Source: Halomonas getboli
Lineage (GTDB): Bacteria; Pseudomonadota; Gammaproteobacteria; Pseudomonadales; Halomonadaceae
Assembly: GCF_023094245.1 (NCBI RefSeq)
Contig: NZ_JALMEW010000001.1
Location: 623,086-687,085, forward strand
Length of the DNA: 64,000 nucleotides
Direction: 5' to 3'
This document shows positions 45,654-55,179 of the stretch, one piece after another. Position 1 is the stretch's first letter, and each line of letters begins with the position of its first letter. The notes below the pieces were generated by a model. The model did no database searches. It saw nothing but the letters and a program-made list of their open reading frames with translations, and was not told the origin of the DNA. Position numbers and translations under genes: made by a program.

Positions 45654-47228
45654 ATGCAGGACGTGATTCAGGCGTTTCACGACATTCAGCCCGACCCGGC
45701 CAACCCGGCCCAGGCGGTGAGCTTCGGTACGTCCGGGCATCGTGGCCGTTCCCTGGCGGGCTCGTTCAATCGCGCGCATATCCTGGCCGTGGCCCAGGCC
45801 GTGGTGGACTATCGCCGCCAGGCCGGCATCGCCGGCCCGCTGTATCTGGGCCGTGACAGCCACGCGCTGTCGCGCCCGGCCTGGGAAACGGCGCTGCAGG
45901 TGCTGATCGCCAACGGCGTGGACGTGCGCATCGAGCGCGACGGCGAGCTGACCGCCACCCCGGTGGTGAGCCGGGCGATCCTCGCCCACAACGCCGAGGC
46001 CGATGCGCCCCGGGCCGACGGTCTGATCGTCACGCCGTCGCACAATCCGCCCGAGGACGGCGGCATCAAGTACAACCCGCCCCATGGCGGGCCCGCCGAG
46101 GGCGAGGTGACCGGCTGGATCGAGCGCCGGGCCAACGAGCTGCTGGCCCAGGAGCTCGAGGCAGTGGCCGAGGTGGCGCTGGAAGAGGCGCTGGCCCAGG
46201 CCGTTCGCCATGACATGGTGGGCGAGTACGTCGACGGCCTGGCCTCGGTGGTGGACCTGGAGGCGATCAAGCGCGCCGGCCTCACGCTGGCCGCCGACCC
46301 CATGGGCGGCACCGCGCTGCCGGTGTGGCAGGCCATCGTCGAGCGCCACGGTCTCGACCTCGAGGTGGTGAATACCGAGATCGACGAGAGCTTCGCCTTC
46401 ATGCCGCCGGATCATGACGGCAAGATCCGCATGGACTGCTCCAGCTCGGCCGCCATGGCCAACCTGCTGGCGATGAAGGAGCGCTTCGACCTGGCTTTCG
46501 GCAACGATCCGGACGCCGACCGCCACGGCATCGTCGACGCCGCGGGGCTGATGAACCCGAACCACTACCTGGCGGTGGCCATCGACTACCTGCTGACGCA
46601 TCGCGACGGCTGGGACGAGACGCTCAAGGTCGGCAAGACGCTGGTGTCGTCGTCGATCATCGACCGCGTGGTGGCGGCCCGTGACCGCGAACTGCACGAG
46701 GTGCCGGTCGGCTTCAAGTGGTTCGTCGAAGGCCTGCACCGGGGCTGGCTGGCCTTCGGCGGCGAGGAGAGCGCCGGGGCGAGCTTCCTGACCCTCAACG
46801 GCCGGCCCTGGTCGACCGACAAGGATGGCATCCTGCTGTGCCTGCTGGCCGCCGAGCTGATGGCCGTGACCGGCAAGTGGCCCAGCGAGGCCTATCGCGA
46901 GCTGACCGAGCGCCACGGCGCGCCACACTATCGCCGCGTCGATACCGCCTGCACGCCCGATCAGCAGCAGGCGTTCAAGCGGCTGGACCCCGCGAGCCTG
47001 GCCGTGACCACCCTGGCCGGCGACCCGGTCGAGCGGATCCTGGTCAACGCGCCCGGCAACAGTGCCCCAATCGGTGGTCTCAAGGTGGAAACCGCCAACG
47101 GCTGGTTCGCGGCGCGCCCCAGCGGCACCGAGCCGCTGTACAAGGTCTACGCCGAGAGCTTCCGCGGCGAGGCTCATCTGCAGGCCATGATCGAAGAGGC
47201 GCAGGCGATGCTGGAGGCGGCGCTGTAG
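45654..47228 (+). CDS. pgm: Phosphoglucomutase (alpha-D-glucose phosphate-specific)
   Basis: 524 residues, slightly shorter than the approximately 547 of E. coli Pgm at the N terminus. FGTSGHRG near residue 24, the phosphoserine loop VTPSHNPPEDGGIKYNPPHG with S129, the metal-binding DPDADRHG near 285 and the C-terminal phosphate-binding RPSGTEPLYKVYAES are all present. It interconverts glucose-1- and glucose-6-phosphate and so supplies UDP-glucose for the ugd and galE products. ATG 45654 follows AGGGAGACAAC. Confidence 0.96.
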   Translation: MQDVIQAFHDIQPDPANPAQAVSFGTSGHRGRSLAGSFNRAHILAVAQAVVDYRRQAGIAGPLYLGRDSHALSRPAWETALQVLIANGVDVRIERDGELTATPVVSRAILAHNAEADAPRADGLIVTPSHNPPEDGGIKYNPPHGGPAEGEVTGWIERRANELLAQELEAVAEVALEEALAQAVRHDMVGEYVDGLASVVDLEAIKRAGLTLAADPMGGTALPVWQAIVERHGLDLEVVNTEIDESFAFMPPDHDGKIRMDCSSSAAMANLLAMKERFDLAFGNDPDADRHGIVDAAGLMNPNHYLAVAIDYLLTHRDGWDETLKVGKTLVSSSIIDRVVAARDRELHEVPVGFKWFVEGLHRGWLAFGGEESAGASFLTLNGRPWSTDKDGILLCLLAAELMAVTGKWPSEAYRELTERHGAPHYRRVDTACTPDQQQAFKRLDPASLAVTTLAGDPVERILVNAPGNSAPIGGLKVETANGWFAARPSGTEPLYKVYAESFRGEAHLQAMIEEAQAMLEAAL

Positions 47229-47660
47229 TCTCATCGTCGACCGCGTAGCCAGCTCCGGCTTGGGTTGAGGTAGAGGGCGAAGTGTGCTTAACTTTTTGTT
47301 ATTCAAGGCGTTGGGCGACAAGTGTGCCCTCTGACGCTTCCGAAGCACCAGCCATTGGCCTGTGGGTGAAAGAAACGCCTTCTTGCACGGCTATTGGCCG
47401 TATGACCGGCCCTTCGATTGCGATAGGCTGAGCCCAAAACCCTCTGACGGGATGCGTCGGAGGGTTTTTTGTGGCCGGGTCGCTGAACATATCCAGGCAA
47501 ACTTAGCCTCGCAGCGCTGCCGGGCGAGGCTGGATAGAGGAGCCCGGGGTACTGGCGTAGAATCGCAGGTTTGAAAACGTGACGGGTGGCTTGGCCCTTG
47601 GAGGTTGGCACCATCACTACAAGACAGCAGGGCATGGGAAAACGCCCGGGACAATCCCTG
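47229..47660. other. Leader region between pgm and the second polysaccharide cluster
   Basis: About 430 bp with the pgm-side terminator and several hairpins but no supported gene. The promoter of the ops-controlled operon presumably lies between 47471 and 47660; I could not assign its boxes. Confidence 0.45.
47436..47470 (+). terminator. Rho-independent terminator downstream of pgm
   Basis: AAAACCCTCTGACG (47436-47449), loop GGATG, then CGTCGGAGGGTTTTTT: a 10-bp core stem with one G-T pair, extended by A-T pairs, and a T-run. It lies 200 bp after the pgm stop. Confidence 0.85.
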
Positions 47661-47672
47661 GGCGGTAGCGTG
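47661..47672 (+). promoter_or_regulatory. ops element (RfaH recruitment site, JUMPstart core)
   Basis: GGCGGTAGCGTG is identical to the ops sequence of E. coli LPS and capsule operons. It lies in the leader 51 bp ahead of the first gene of a long polysaccharide operon, the normal place for ops. When RNA polymerase pauses here, RfaH can load onto it and suppress termination and polarity. Confidence 0.88.
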
Positions 47673-47722
47673 CCCAAAGATTTTGATAATCAATTGCAGT
47701 TATTGGTAGAAGAACACGGGAA

Positions 47723-49234
47723 ATGGGCAACATGTTGGGTGATTTTAGAGTTTTTAAGGCGCTAGAAAAATTATGGGCCATAACATCAAAGCAAGCAAAA
47801 AAACAGTCTGTTGCGCCACTGATGCTGACATCTTCCACCTTTTTTCTGGCTACACTCGTAAATCAAGCAGCAACTGTCGAGTCCGTGTTTCTCTTTTTTT
47901 CTGTTTGCGCTTTTCAGTTTCTGGTTGGGAGCTATGAGAAAATATATTATGCGTTGGTTAAGCTTGAAGTAAAAAACAAAAAAACCAATCGAATGGCTGA
48001 TGCTTGGGGCTGGAAAGCCTGTGTTGGAGCCGGCCTTTTGCCACTGATTGATCTCTGGTCTCCTATATTTTCCTGGCTATGTTTTTTTGCACTGGTCATT
48101 GTGTTTCGCCAAGCTGGTGCTGATCTTTTCTTGAGCTTCTTGAAAAGGAAAGAGATAAAAGAAGCGTCGGTTAATTATCTTGCCAATTATCAGCCAGAAA
48201 TTGCGGTCTATGTTACAGGGATGAAGGAGGTTGCCTACCAGGTGAATCAGTGGATTCCCGTGCTTGAGAAGTTAAACAAACACGTGCTGATCATTACCAG
48301 GGAGTCCAACGTGTATGACGATATCACTAACACTCATATTCCCGTAGTGACCGCAAAGACTCAGCTTGAGCTGGAGGCCATACTTGGTGCGCATACATCA
48401 ATAAAAAAGGTGCTTTATCCGGCCAACACAATGAAGAATGTTCAGGCATTACGTTATTCACATTTGCAGCATTGCTTCATCAATCATGGAGAAAGTGACA
48501 AGGCTGTCAACCAGAGTAAGGTTCTCATGGCCTATGACAAGCTCTTGCTGGCTGGGCCGCTTTCCGAACAACGGCTTCGTGATGGCGGTATTCCCCTGCG
48601 AGATGGCCAGGTCGAATATGTAGGCAGGCCGCAGGCTGAGCTATTGCTTGATAGTGTAGATAAAGTTGCCGGAATCAAGAAAGTCCTGTATGCCCCTACC
48701 TGGGAAGGCTACGTGAAGAATGTGGACTATAGTTCTATTGATGAGCTTGGTTATAAAATCTGCAAGCAGTTACTTGAATCGGATAAGTATGAGGTTCTGT
48801 TCAAGCCTCACCCCTACACGGGGAAAGTGAGCCTGAGAAAGAAGCAGTATCTCGAAAAGATTAAAGCCCTGTTTAAGTATTATAATGCCACTGTTTATGA
48901 TGATGGCACTCCTATTTATGACTTGATGAATCAGAGCGATGTATTGATCTGTGATGTGTCAAGTGTTTTGAATGAGTATCTTGTCACCAAAAAGCCTATC
49001 TTGCTGTGTAAGATGGGAACACAAAGTGACGGTAAATTTGTCAGCGAGTTCCCTTCCGCTCGTGCAGCGACGCTGATCAGTGAGAAAGCCGATGTTCTTT
49101 CCGTGCTGCATCAAATTGAAGAAAGAGATGAGTGTTACCAAGAGCGTAAGCTCGTGAGGCGCGAGTCCCTCGGGGAGTTCCCGGAAGGGGCTTTAGTGCA
49201 CTTTACACAAGCTGTAGAGAATCTTGATCGGTAG
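47723..49234 (+). CDS. CDP-glycerol glycerophosphotransferase-like protein (TagB/TagF family)
   Basis: 503 residues. The N-terminal third contains three to four hydrophobic segments; the C-terminal part (about 160-490) is a Glyphos_transf GT-B domain with NHGESDKAVNQSKVLMAYDK near 257, VLYAPTWEGYVK near 318 and LICDVSSVLNEYLVTKKPIL near 410. Family enzymes transfer glycerol phosphate (or a related alditol phosphate) from its CDP form to a membrane-linked acceptor. The QTWHGT motif of TagF is replaced by INHGES. ATG 47732 is an alternative start. First gene after the ops element; moderately AT-rich. Confidence 0.78.
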   Translation: MGNMLGDFRVFKALEKLWAITSKQAKKQSVAPLMLTSSTFFLATLVNQAATVESVFLFFSVCAFQFLVGSYEKIYYALVKLEVKNKKTNRMADAWGWKACVGAGLLPLIDLWSPIFSWLCFFALVIVFRQAGADLFLSFLKRKEIKEASVNYLANYQPEIAVYVTGMKEVAYQVNQWIPVLEKLNKHVLIITRESNVYDDITNTHIPVVTAKTQLELEAILGAHTSIKKVLYPANTMKNVQALRYSHLQHCFINHGESDKAVNQSKVLMAYDKLLLAGPLSEQRLRDGGIPLRDGQVEYVGRPQAELLLDSVDKVAGIKKVLYAPTWEGYVKNVDYSSIDELGYKICKQLLESDKYEVLFKPHPYTGKVSLRKKQYLEKIKALFKYYNATVYDDGTPIYDLMNQSDVLICDVSSVLNEYLVTKKPILLCKMGTQSDGKFVSEFPSARAATLISEKADVLSVLHQIEERDECYQERKLVRRESLGEFPEGALVHFTQAVENLDR

Positions 49235-49255
49235 TCAGGGTGCAGAGGATGAGTT

Positions 49256-50020
49256 TTGGGTATTTTTTTTAAGCATGTTGCTAGTGTCTCGAGGGTGGTG
49301 AAAGAGTTCTCGTCTGGGGCCTGCTCCTATCAGTTAGGGTGCTCTTTCCTAGCGATTTCGAGGCTCCTTCAAGTCGTCAGCTTTTTCCTGCCCTTGAAGA
49401 TTCTGATCTTGATTTCTTCGGATCGGGCGCCGTCTTACATGGAATATCTTCCTTTTAGTATAAGCTATGATGCGTTATTGATCAGTTTTATCGCTATGGT
49501 GCCATGCACTTATGTGGGATATATCCTGGCTGGTGTCTTGCATCGTCTCTTTCTTGATCGCGATCTGAAGCGATGGAGGTCTGGCGATTTATCGCCACGT
49601 TACATCAAAGTAAAATCCAAGGATAAGCTTGTAAAGCTTCATGGCCATGTGGCAAAGGTGCTGTCAGAAATTATTCTGATAGCATTTTCGCTTATATTGG
49701 TGCTAGTCATGGATCCGCTTATGTGCCTCTTCCTTTTTTTATTAATGATGATAAATATAAGGGCCTTTGTGGAAAGGGCGTTTTATAAGGGTGAGCATGA
49801 TCGGATTGGTTTTTTTAAATTGCACAGAAGGCAATATATAGAATACTTTTCTTCAGTGAATTTCATATTTGTCTTTGTTGTCTTGGTGGGGCAAATAAAG
49901 CTTATGGATATTGGTGTGTTTGAAGCTCTTTTTGTGTTACTGATGTCTAGGATGTTGTTTCAGGCTGTGCAAAGATTTTCTTTTGAAAATATTTATATTT
50001 CATCTCATTTGAGTGGATAG
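49256..50020 (+). CDS. Membrane protein of unknown function
   Basis: 254 residues with five or six hydrophobic segments (near 25-55, 70-95, 135-165, 190-215 and 225-245) and a basic cytoplasmic-type loop around 100-130. It resembles the membrane half of ABC exporters only in general layout; no ATPase domain and no motif I recognise. Start TTG 49256 has AGAGG at 7 nt. An ATG at 49249 is one base out of frame because of a T8 run just after it. AT-rich, in the polysaccharide operon; a role in export or in anchoring the neighbouring glycerophosphotransferase is only a guess. Confidence 0.7.
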   Translation: MGIFFKHVASVSRVVKEFSSGACSYQLGCSFLAISRLLQVVSFFLPLKILILISSDRAPSYMEYLPFSISYDALLISFIAMVPCTYVGYILAGVLHRLFLDRDLKRWRSGDLSPRYIKVKSKDKLVKLHGHVAKVLSEIILIAFSLILVLVMDPLMCLFLFLLMMINIRAFVERAFYKGEHDRIGFFKLHRRQYIEYFSSVNFIFVFVVLVGQIKLMDIGVFEALFVLLMSRMLFQAVQRFSFENIYISSHLSG

Positions 50021-50284
50021 CTCTGTGTTTTGCTTTGTTTTTAGTGTGTGAATGGAGGTTTTTAGTTAGGATGTGCTGTTTGGTAAGGTCCGCTGATGGC
50101 TAGACAGAAAATGAAACCTTTTCGTTGCTGTTTTATCTAGATTTAGGTGGCGTCCGATAATGCTTGGGGTTAGCGGTTGTGTTGATGGCTGCCGGGAATG
50201 AGTATCAGTCAGGTATGCTCTAGCGTATTGTCTGGCTAAGTGTGAAACTCGTTATTACTTACCGCGCGATCTGCTCTAGGAGTT

Positions 50285-53200
50285 TTGATTTTGGCTGTTG
50301 TGAAGCATGTGAAGGCGTTGCTACTCCCGATTTACCATCGTGCCCCAAAGAAACTGCGCGAGCCGCTGAAGAGGGGAGTTCTTGAGCTGCTTAGGCCAGG
50401 GCGCAGAACTAAGGTCTCGGTGATCGTGCCAGTGTTCAACGTCGAGTCGTATCTCCCGGCCTGTCTGGACTCGATCCTGGCGCAGTCGCATCGCAACATT
50501 GAGGTCGTGTGCGTCGATGACGGATCACCGGACAATTCCATCGAGGTTCTACGCGATTATGCGGCCAAGGATAGCCGTGTGAAGATTGTCCGCAAGGCTA
50601 ATGGTGGCCTCGGTGCAGCACGTAATACAGGCGTCGAGAACTCCAATGGAGAGATGATCTACTTCGCCGACTCCGACGATACCATTCCCCCGCGGGCAGT
50701 GGAGCACTTGCTTACGAGTCTTAAGCGCAGCGGATCCGACTTCGCTGTTGGCTCGCTCATGCGTGACACTCCCACTGGGCGTCATGTTCCCCGCTGGGCG
50801 CAGCAGCTGCACGCGACCACCCGTACCCGCTTGACCTTGGCCGATGAGCCGGATGCCCTGAAGAACGTATTCGCGTGGACTAAGATGTTCCGTCGCCAGT
50901 TCTTCCTAAACGTCGTGGGTGGTTACCCGGATGGCCTCTACGAGGATCAGGTACCTGCCGCTAAGGCCTACACGCACGGCACTTTCGACATTATCAAGGA
51001 CGTAGTGTGCTTCTGGCGCATCCGTGAAGATGAGTCATCGATCACGCAGCAGAAGGCCACGATGAAGGATCTCAAGGCTCGCTGGGAGGTAATTGCCTCC
51101 CTCGCCGAGCAAATGGCCGATGCCCCGGCTCCCGTGCTGCGCGTCTGGCAGTCCAAAGTCGTCGGGTTCGACATGCGTCCCTATTATGAGCAGGTGCCAC
51201 GCACCGACGATGAGTACTGGGCGTACCTTCAGAGCCGTGTGCGCTCTTTTGTAGACTTCGTTGGCTACGATCTGCTTGCTAGCGTAGAAATCTCCGACCG
51301 CTTGCAGGCCGCCGCGGTTTATCACGGGTACCGTGAGGACGTCGCAGAGCTGCTGCGTCGACGAGAGTCGCAGACGTGGAAGGTGCCCGGTACTGTCTTT
51401 GACGGCACCCCGCGAGTAGACGACGAGTACTTCGAAGGCTTGCAGCTGCTCCCAGACGGTGTGCTGGAAGTGCTCAGTGCCCCCGGTGACGTCGCTCTGG
51501 TCCAGCATGTGGAGTCCGTGACGGTCGTGGGCGAAGAATTGGTGGTGCGCGGCATTGCCTATCTGACCAACCTGTCTCAGTCCGAGGCGGGCAGTGTGAT
51601 CGCCTTGGAGGCCCGCGCCGCCGAAGGTTCTGGTAAAGTGCTCCCAGTGCGTCTGACACGGTACCGCGAGCCTGCTGCGGACATGCGCGCCGCCGACCCT
51701 TGGAACGAACACTCCGAGTCTGGATTCGAGGCCGCATTTGCCCTGGCCGAACTGCGCGAGGGTCGCTGGGACCTGAGCATAACTCTCGACGTTAATGGAA
51801 TAATTCGTACCAGCCCTTTGGCAGCCCCCGACCCAGCTTCGGCTGGGCGCTTGCCTGCCTTTGGTACTGTGATCGACCACAGCCGATGGTATCTGGTCGA
51901 TACTCGGAAGGGCGGTGGCCTTCAGCTGCGCCATACCGTCACGCCTCGGCTTGCGGTAGAGCAAGTCTGGTCCGAAGACAGTCTTCTTTGCGTCTGCCTG
52001 GCTGAGGGCGTATGCCCGGATGACGGACGCTTCGTTGCAATCAGCGGTACCAGCCGAATTACAGGTTCTTTGTCCATCTGCAACGGGCGGGCGGTTGTCT
52101 CCTTCAGCATTCCAGTCACCTCACGTTACCGCAGAGAGTGGGCCCTCTGGTGGCAGTCGGGTAAGCAGTGCATCCAACTGGCCTGGGCGGATAGCCATCT
52201 GGCTGTCTCCACTGAGCGGGCGTGCCCTTACGTTGTGCGCGCCTCGGCAACCGGCGACGTCGTGATCTTGGGTGGACCACTGGTTGGAGAGATCACAGGA
52301 GCGACCCTGTCCGGGAACGGCCTACAGGTGACAGGATGGATGCGTCGTGATGCGTCACTAGCCTCGGCTTGGGTTACGGCGAAGTTATTCAGCCAGTTTG
52401 TACCAGGCAGTTCAGTGGCCATCGGCACTGTGGATGGTGGCTTTGATGCCACCCTGCCACTTACGAACGATTCCGGCAGCTCTCTAAGCCGTGTTCGAGG
52501 ATACGCCGTTGTTTTCGATATTAAGGGGTACGGTCGGGTCTGGCCGCAGGTCTCAGATAAGATGCTTGAGTCGATGCCCGTCGAGGATATGAATTTTGAT
52601 AGTGGCATTACGTTGACTGTGACTCCCCGAGCCCGTGCTCTGTGGGTAAGGCTGCGAAATGCCCTTGCTGAGGATGAGCGTTCACGCCGCTCTCAGCATC
52701 TGCTCCAGAGGGCCTACAGCGCAGAACACAGCCCTGTCGAGGCAGTTTTGTTCGAAACGTTCAACGGCAAGACCGTTGGCGACTCCCCGTTGGCCCTGTC
52801 GCGCGAGTTGCATCGCCGCGGTTCCACCATCGAGCAGTATTGGTCTGTTGAGTCACTGGCTATCCCTGTTCCTGAGTGGGCCACTCCGCTGCTACGATAC
52901 TCCAAGCGCTGGTACGAAGTCTTGGCCTCCGCGCAGCTGTTAGTTAATAACAACAATTGGCCCTGGTTCTTCATCAAGCGCCCTTACCAGACTTATCTTC
53001 AGACTTGGCACGGCACCCCCCTCAAGCAGATCGGCAACGACGTGCCCGGGGCCAATCTCTCTTTGACATATCGCTCTCTGATGGTCCGCGAGGCCGCTGC
53101 ATGGGACTACCTGATTGCACAGAATGAGTACTCCGCGAAGATCTTTCCGCGCGCTTTCGGATATAGCGGTGAGGTCATGCAGCTTGGTTATCCTCGCAAC

Positions 53201-53836
53201 GACTCACTCGTCGATGATACGGCGCAGCCCACCCGAGAGCGTGTGCGTGCCGCACTTGGCCTCGCCGATGATAGCTTTGTACTGTTATATGCCCCCACTT
53301 GGCGTGATAATCTCAAGGGGCACGGCGGCTATAGTCGCGTGCTCTTTCTGGACTTCGATGTCCTGCGAGAGGGCGTTGGTGAGAATGTTGTTGTACTCTA
53401 TCGCGGGCACTCCAACACCGCCAACGCCTCCGGTGGGTCGCACGAGGGCGTAATCGATGTGACACGCTATCCGGACGTCAACGAGATTATGCTTGCCTCT
53501 GATGCTCTCGTCACCGACTATTCCTCTATCTTTTATGACTACGCAGTGATGCGGAAGCCGATCTACTTCCTTGTCCCTGATCTCGAGCAATACGGTAGCG
53601 CTACTCGCGGTTTCTACAAGCCTCTGGAGCAGGTTGCACCCGGCCCGCTGTGCAAGGACACAGCTGCTCTCGTCCACGAGCTCAGCCAAGACTTCCAATC
53701 TTCTTATGGGGAGCGGTTCGATCAGTTTCTCGCTACTTACGCTCCACAAGACGACGGGAGTGCGGCTGCTAGAGTATTGGATGCTCTTGCGCCTTCCTGT
53801 GGTATGATTGTCGATATTCTTACGCCAACTCGTTAG
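50285..53836 (+). CDS. Bifunctional glycosyltransferase (GT2) / CDP-glycerol glycerophosphotransferase
   Basis: A 1183-residue fusion. Residues about 41-280 are a GT2 domain (VSVIVPVFNVESYLPACLDS, then VCVDDGSPDNS, NGGLGAARNTG and FADSDDT). Residues about 390-780 are beta-rich and unrecognised. Residues about 820-1170 are a TagF-like domain with LQTWHGTPLKQIGNDVPGA, LLYAPTWRDN and TDYSSIFYDYAVMRKPIYF. It would add a sugar and glycerol phosphate units to a lipid-linked glycan. TTG 50285 or 50291 is the start; the latter has TAGGAG at better spacing. Its base composition is GC-richer than both neighbours, and the layout recalls actinobacterial and Gram-positive proteins. Confidence 0.86.
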   Translation: MILAVVKHVKALLLPIYHRAPKKLREPLKRGVLELLRPGRRTKVSVIVPVFNVESYLPACLDSILAQSHRNIEVVCVDDGSPDNSIEVLRDYAAKDSRVKIVRKANGGLGAARNTGVENSNGEMIYFADSDDTIPPRAVEHLLTSLKRSGSDFAVGSLMRDTPTGRHVPRWAQQLHATTRTRLTLADEPDALKNVFAWTKMFRRQFFLNVVGGYPDGLYEDQVPAAKAYTHGTFDIIKDVVCFWRIREDESSITQQKATMKDLKARWEVIASLAEQMADAPAPVLRVWQSKVVGFDMRPYYEQVPRTDDEYWAYLQSRVRSFVDFVGYDLLASVEISDRLQAAAVYHGYREDVAELLRRRESQTWKVPGTVFDGTPRVDDEYFEGLQLLPDGVLEVLSAPGDVALVQHVESVTVVGEELVVRGIAYLTNLSQSEAGSVIALEARAAEGSGKVLPVRLTRYREPAADMRAADPWNEHSESGFEAAFALAELREGRWDLSITLDVNGIIRTSPLAAPDPASAGRLPAFGTVIDHSRWYLVDTRKGGGLQLRHTVTPRLAVEQVWSEDSLLCVCLAEGVCPDDGRFVAISGTSRITGSLSICNGRAVVSFSIPVTSRYRREWALWWQSGKQCIQLAWADSHLAVSTERACPYVVRASATGDVVILGGPLVGEITGATLSGNGLQVTGWMRRDASLASAWVTAKLFSQFVPGSSVAIGTVDGGFDATLPLTNDSGSSLSRVRGYAVVFDIKGYGRVWPQVSDKMLESMPVEDMNFDSGITLTVTPRARALWVRLRNALAEDERSRRSQHLLQRAYSAEHSPVEAVLFETFNGKTVGDSPLALSRELHRRGSTIEQYWSVESLAIPVPEWATPLLRYSKRWYEVLASAQLLVNNNNWPWFFIKRPYQTYLQTWHGTPLKQIGNDVPGANLSLTYRSLMVREAAAWDYLIAQNEYSAKIFPRAFGYSGEVMQLGYPRNDSLVDDTAQPTRERVRAALGLADDSFVLLYAPTWRDNLKGHGGYSRVLFLDFDVLREGVGENVVVLYRGHSNTANASGGSHEGVIDVTRYPDVNEIMLASDALVTDYSSIFYDYAVMRKPIYFLVPDLEQYGSATRGFYKPLEQVAPGPLCKDTAALVHELSQDFQSSYGERFDQFLATYAPQDDGSAAARVLDALAPSCGMIVDILTPTR

Positions 53837-53871
53837 ATGTGGCTTTATTCCAAAAATTCGGGAAAACTTAA

Positions 53872-54762
53872 GTGCGTAATATTTTTCGTCGCATCGTAGC
53901 TTCTATAGGCTATCAGCCCTCAAGCTCATCCAATGCTCTGGAGCATAAGCTTCTTCAGGATATTCGTTGGGAACTTCAACAACAACGCCGGTCTTATGAG
54001 GTGATCCGGAATGCGCTTGCCAAGCCGACCCTCGATAAAATGCGAAGTTTTATGCGTGAGCGCCAGCTTGGTTTTCGCGAAACGCTCGAAACTATCGTGC
54101 GTGAAAAAAGAAGTTTTGCTAGGTTCGGAGATGGAGAGCTTAAGCTTATGCTTCGTGCTGACTATAATTTAAAATTTCAGACTAATTCGGCTAATTTGCG
54201 CAGAGAGCTCGAAGAAGCTCTAGTCGGCTCAGGTGATGTGTCTGGACTTTTGACTGGCTTCCCGCATGCATACACAGACCTACACTGGACTGGTGTGTGG
54301 TTGGATCTGTGGACCGAGCTTGAGGCACTCATCCCTGAAGGGGGCACTTTTGGCAACAGTCATGTGTCTCGCCCGATATTTTTCCAACAGATGGGCCAGG
54401 AAGGTGTCGACCTATGGCGTCAAGTTTGGGAAAAAGAAGATGTATGCTTGATTGCTGGTAGAGAATCTCGCTTCAATCGGATACCGGCTCTTTTCGATAA
54501 TGTATCTACATGGCGACGTATTGACTCCAGTCCAACTAATGCTTATGACGATATTGAGCGACTTCTTGACGAAGTTCGAAGAGATACTAGCTCGTCTCTA
54601 TTTCTTGTTGCGCTTGGCCCGGCAGGAACAGTCTTATCACATAGGATAGCCCAAGATAACCGGCGGGCTGTTGATATTGGTCATATTAGTGATTCATACA
54701 GTAATGTTTTTGAGGGTGGGTGCTGGCCTGAAAAGAAAAGTGTGACCACTAGGAAGTGTTAG
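53872..54762 (+). CDS. GT-D fold glycosyltransferase (DUF1792-like)
   Basis: 296 residues starting with GTG. After a coiled, charged N-terminal region (about 25-70), the GT-D signature RSFARFGDGELKLML appears near residue 81 with the D-x-E metal site, followed by FGNSHVSRPIFF near 161, VCLIAGRESRFNRIPALF near 187, FLVALGPAGTVLSH near 243 and the C-terminal AVDIGHISDSYSNVFEGG. Such enzymes are known from Gram-positive adhesin glycosylation and from capsule clusters. It directly follows the glycerophosphotransferase fusion and is complete. Confidence 0.78.
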   Translation: MRNIFRRIVASIGYQPSSSSNALEHKLLQDIRWELQQQRRSYEVIRNALAKPTLDKMRSFMRERQLGFRETLETIVREKRSFARFGDGELKLMLRADYNLKFQTNSANLRRELEEALVGSGDVSGLLTGFPHAYTDLHWTGVWLDLWTELEALIPEGGTFGNSHVSRPIFFQQMGQEGVDLWRQVWEKEDVCLIAGRESRFNRIPALFDNVSTWRRIDSSPTNAYDDIERLLDEVRRDTSSSLFLVALGPAGTVLSHRIAQDNRRAVDIGHISDSYSNVFEGGCWPEKKSVTTRKC

Positions 54763-54915
54763 TGGCAATAAAAGAAGAGGAGTTTGGTAAGTTTGTCGGC
54801 TTTTATTTATTTGATGCTATGGTGAGTCTTTAGAAGTTAAGTGAGATGTGCCGTTGTAAAGTTCGGAAATATACTTGGCTGGGTGTTTTTTTGGTTTGAT
54901 TGGCCGGGGCTGCAT

Positions 54916-55104
54916 CTAAGTTCTGTCTGAAAAGTCTGCGTGCAAACAACGGTCTATGCAGGCTAGGCCTACTATCGTCTGGAAGCTGCTGGCCAACTTG
55001 TCGTAACGGTTGAAGTCCCGCCGTAGCTCTTTGATCCAACCAAAGCAGCGCTCAATAATGTTTCGCTCCCGATACCGGGGCTTGTCTAGGTAGGAAAAAC
55101 GCAT
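54916..55104 (-). pseudogene. IS5-family transposase, C-terminal remnant
   Basis: 62 codons reading SYLDKPRYRERNIIERCFGW, then IKELRRDFNRYDKLASSFQT, the conserved DDE-E region and tail of IS5-group transposases (Y-R-x-R-N-x-I-E-R-C-F-x-W). The N-terminal two thirds are absent; at 55120 sequence changes to the ISAs1 remnant. A dead fragment. The end of the element lies somewhere in 54840-54915 but terminal repeats were not identified. Confidence 0.8.
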
Positions 55105-55179
55105 GAAAAACCTCTCTATGACGTGCTTCGTAGCTTTTTACCAGTAGGAGCTAATGTGGCCATCTAACGGTTTTTGCTC

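Noticed and set aside
45513..47348. A 611-codon minus-strand frame opposite pgm
   Set aside because: Antisense shadow of phosphoglucomutase, with no family content.
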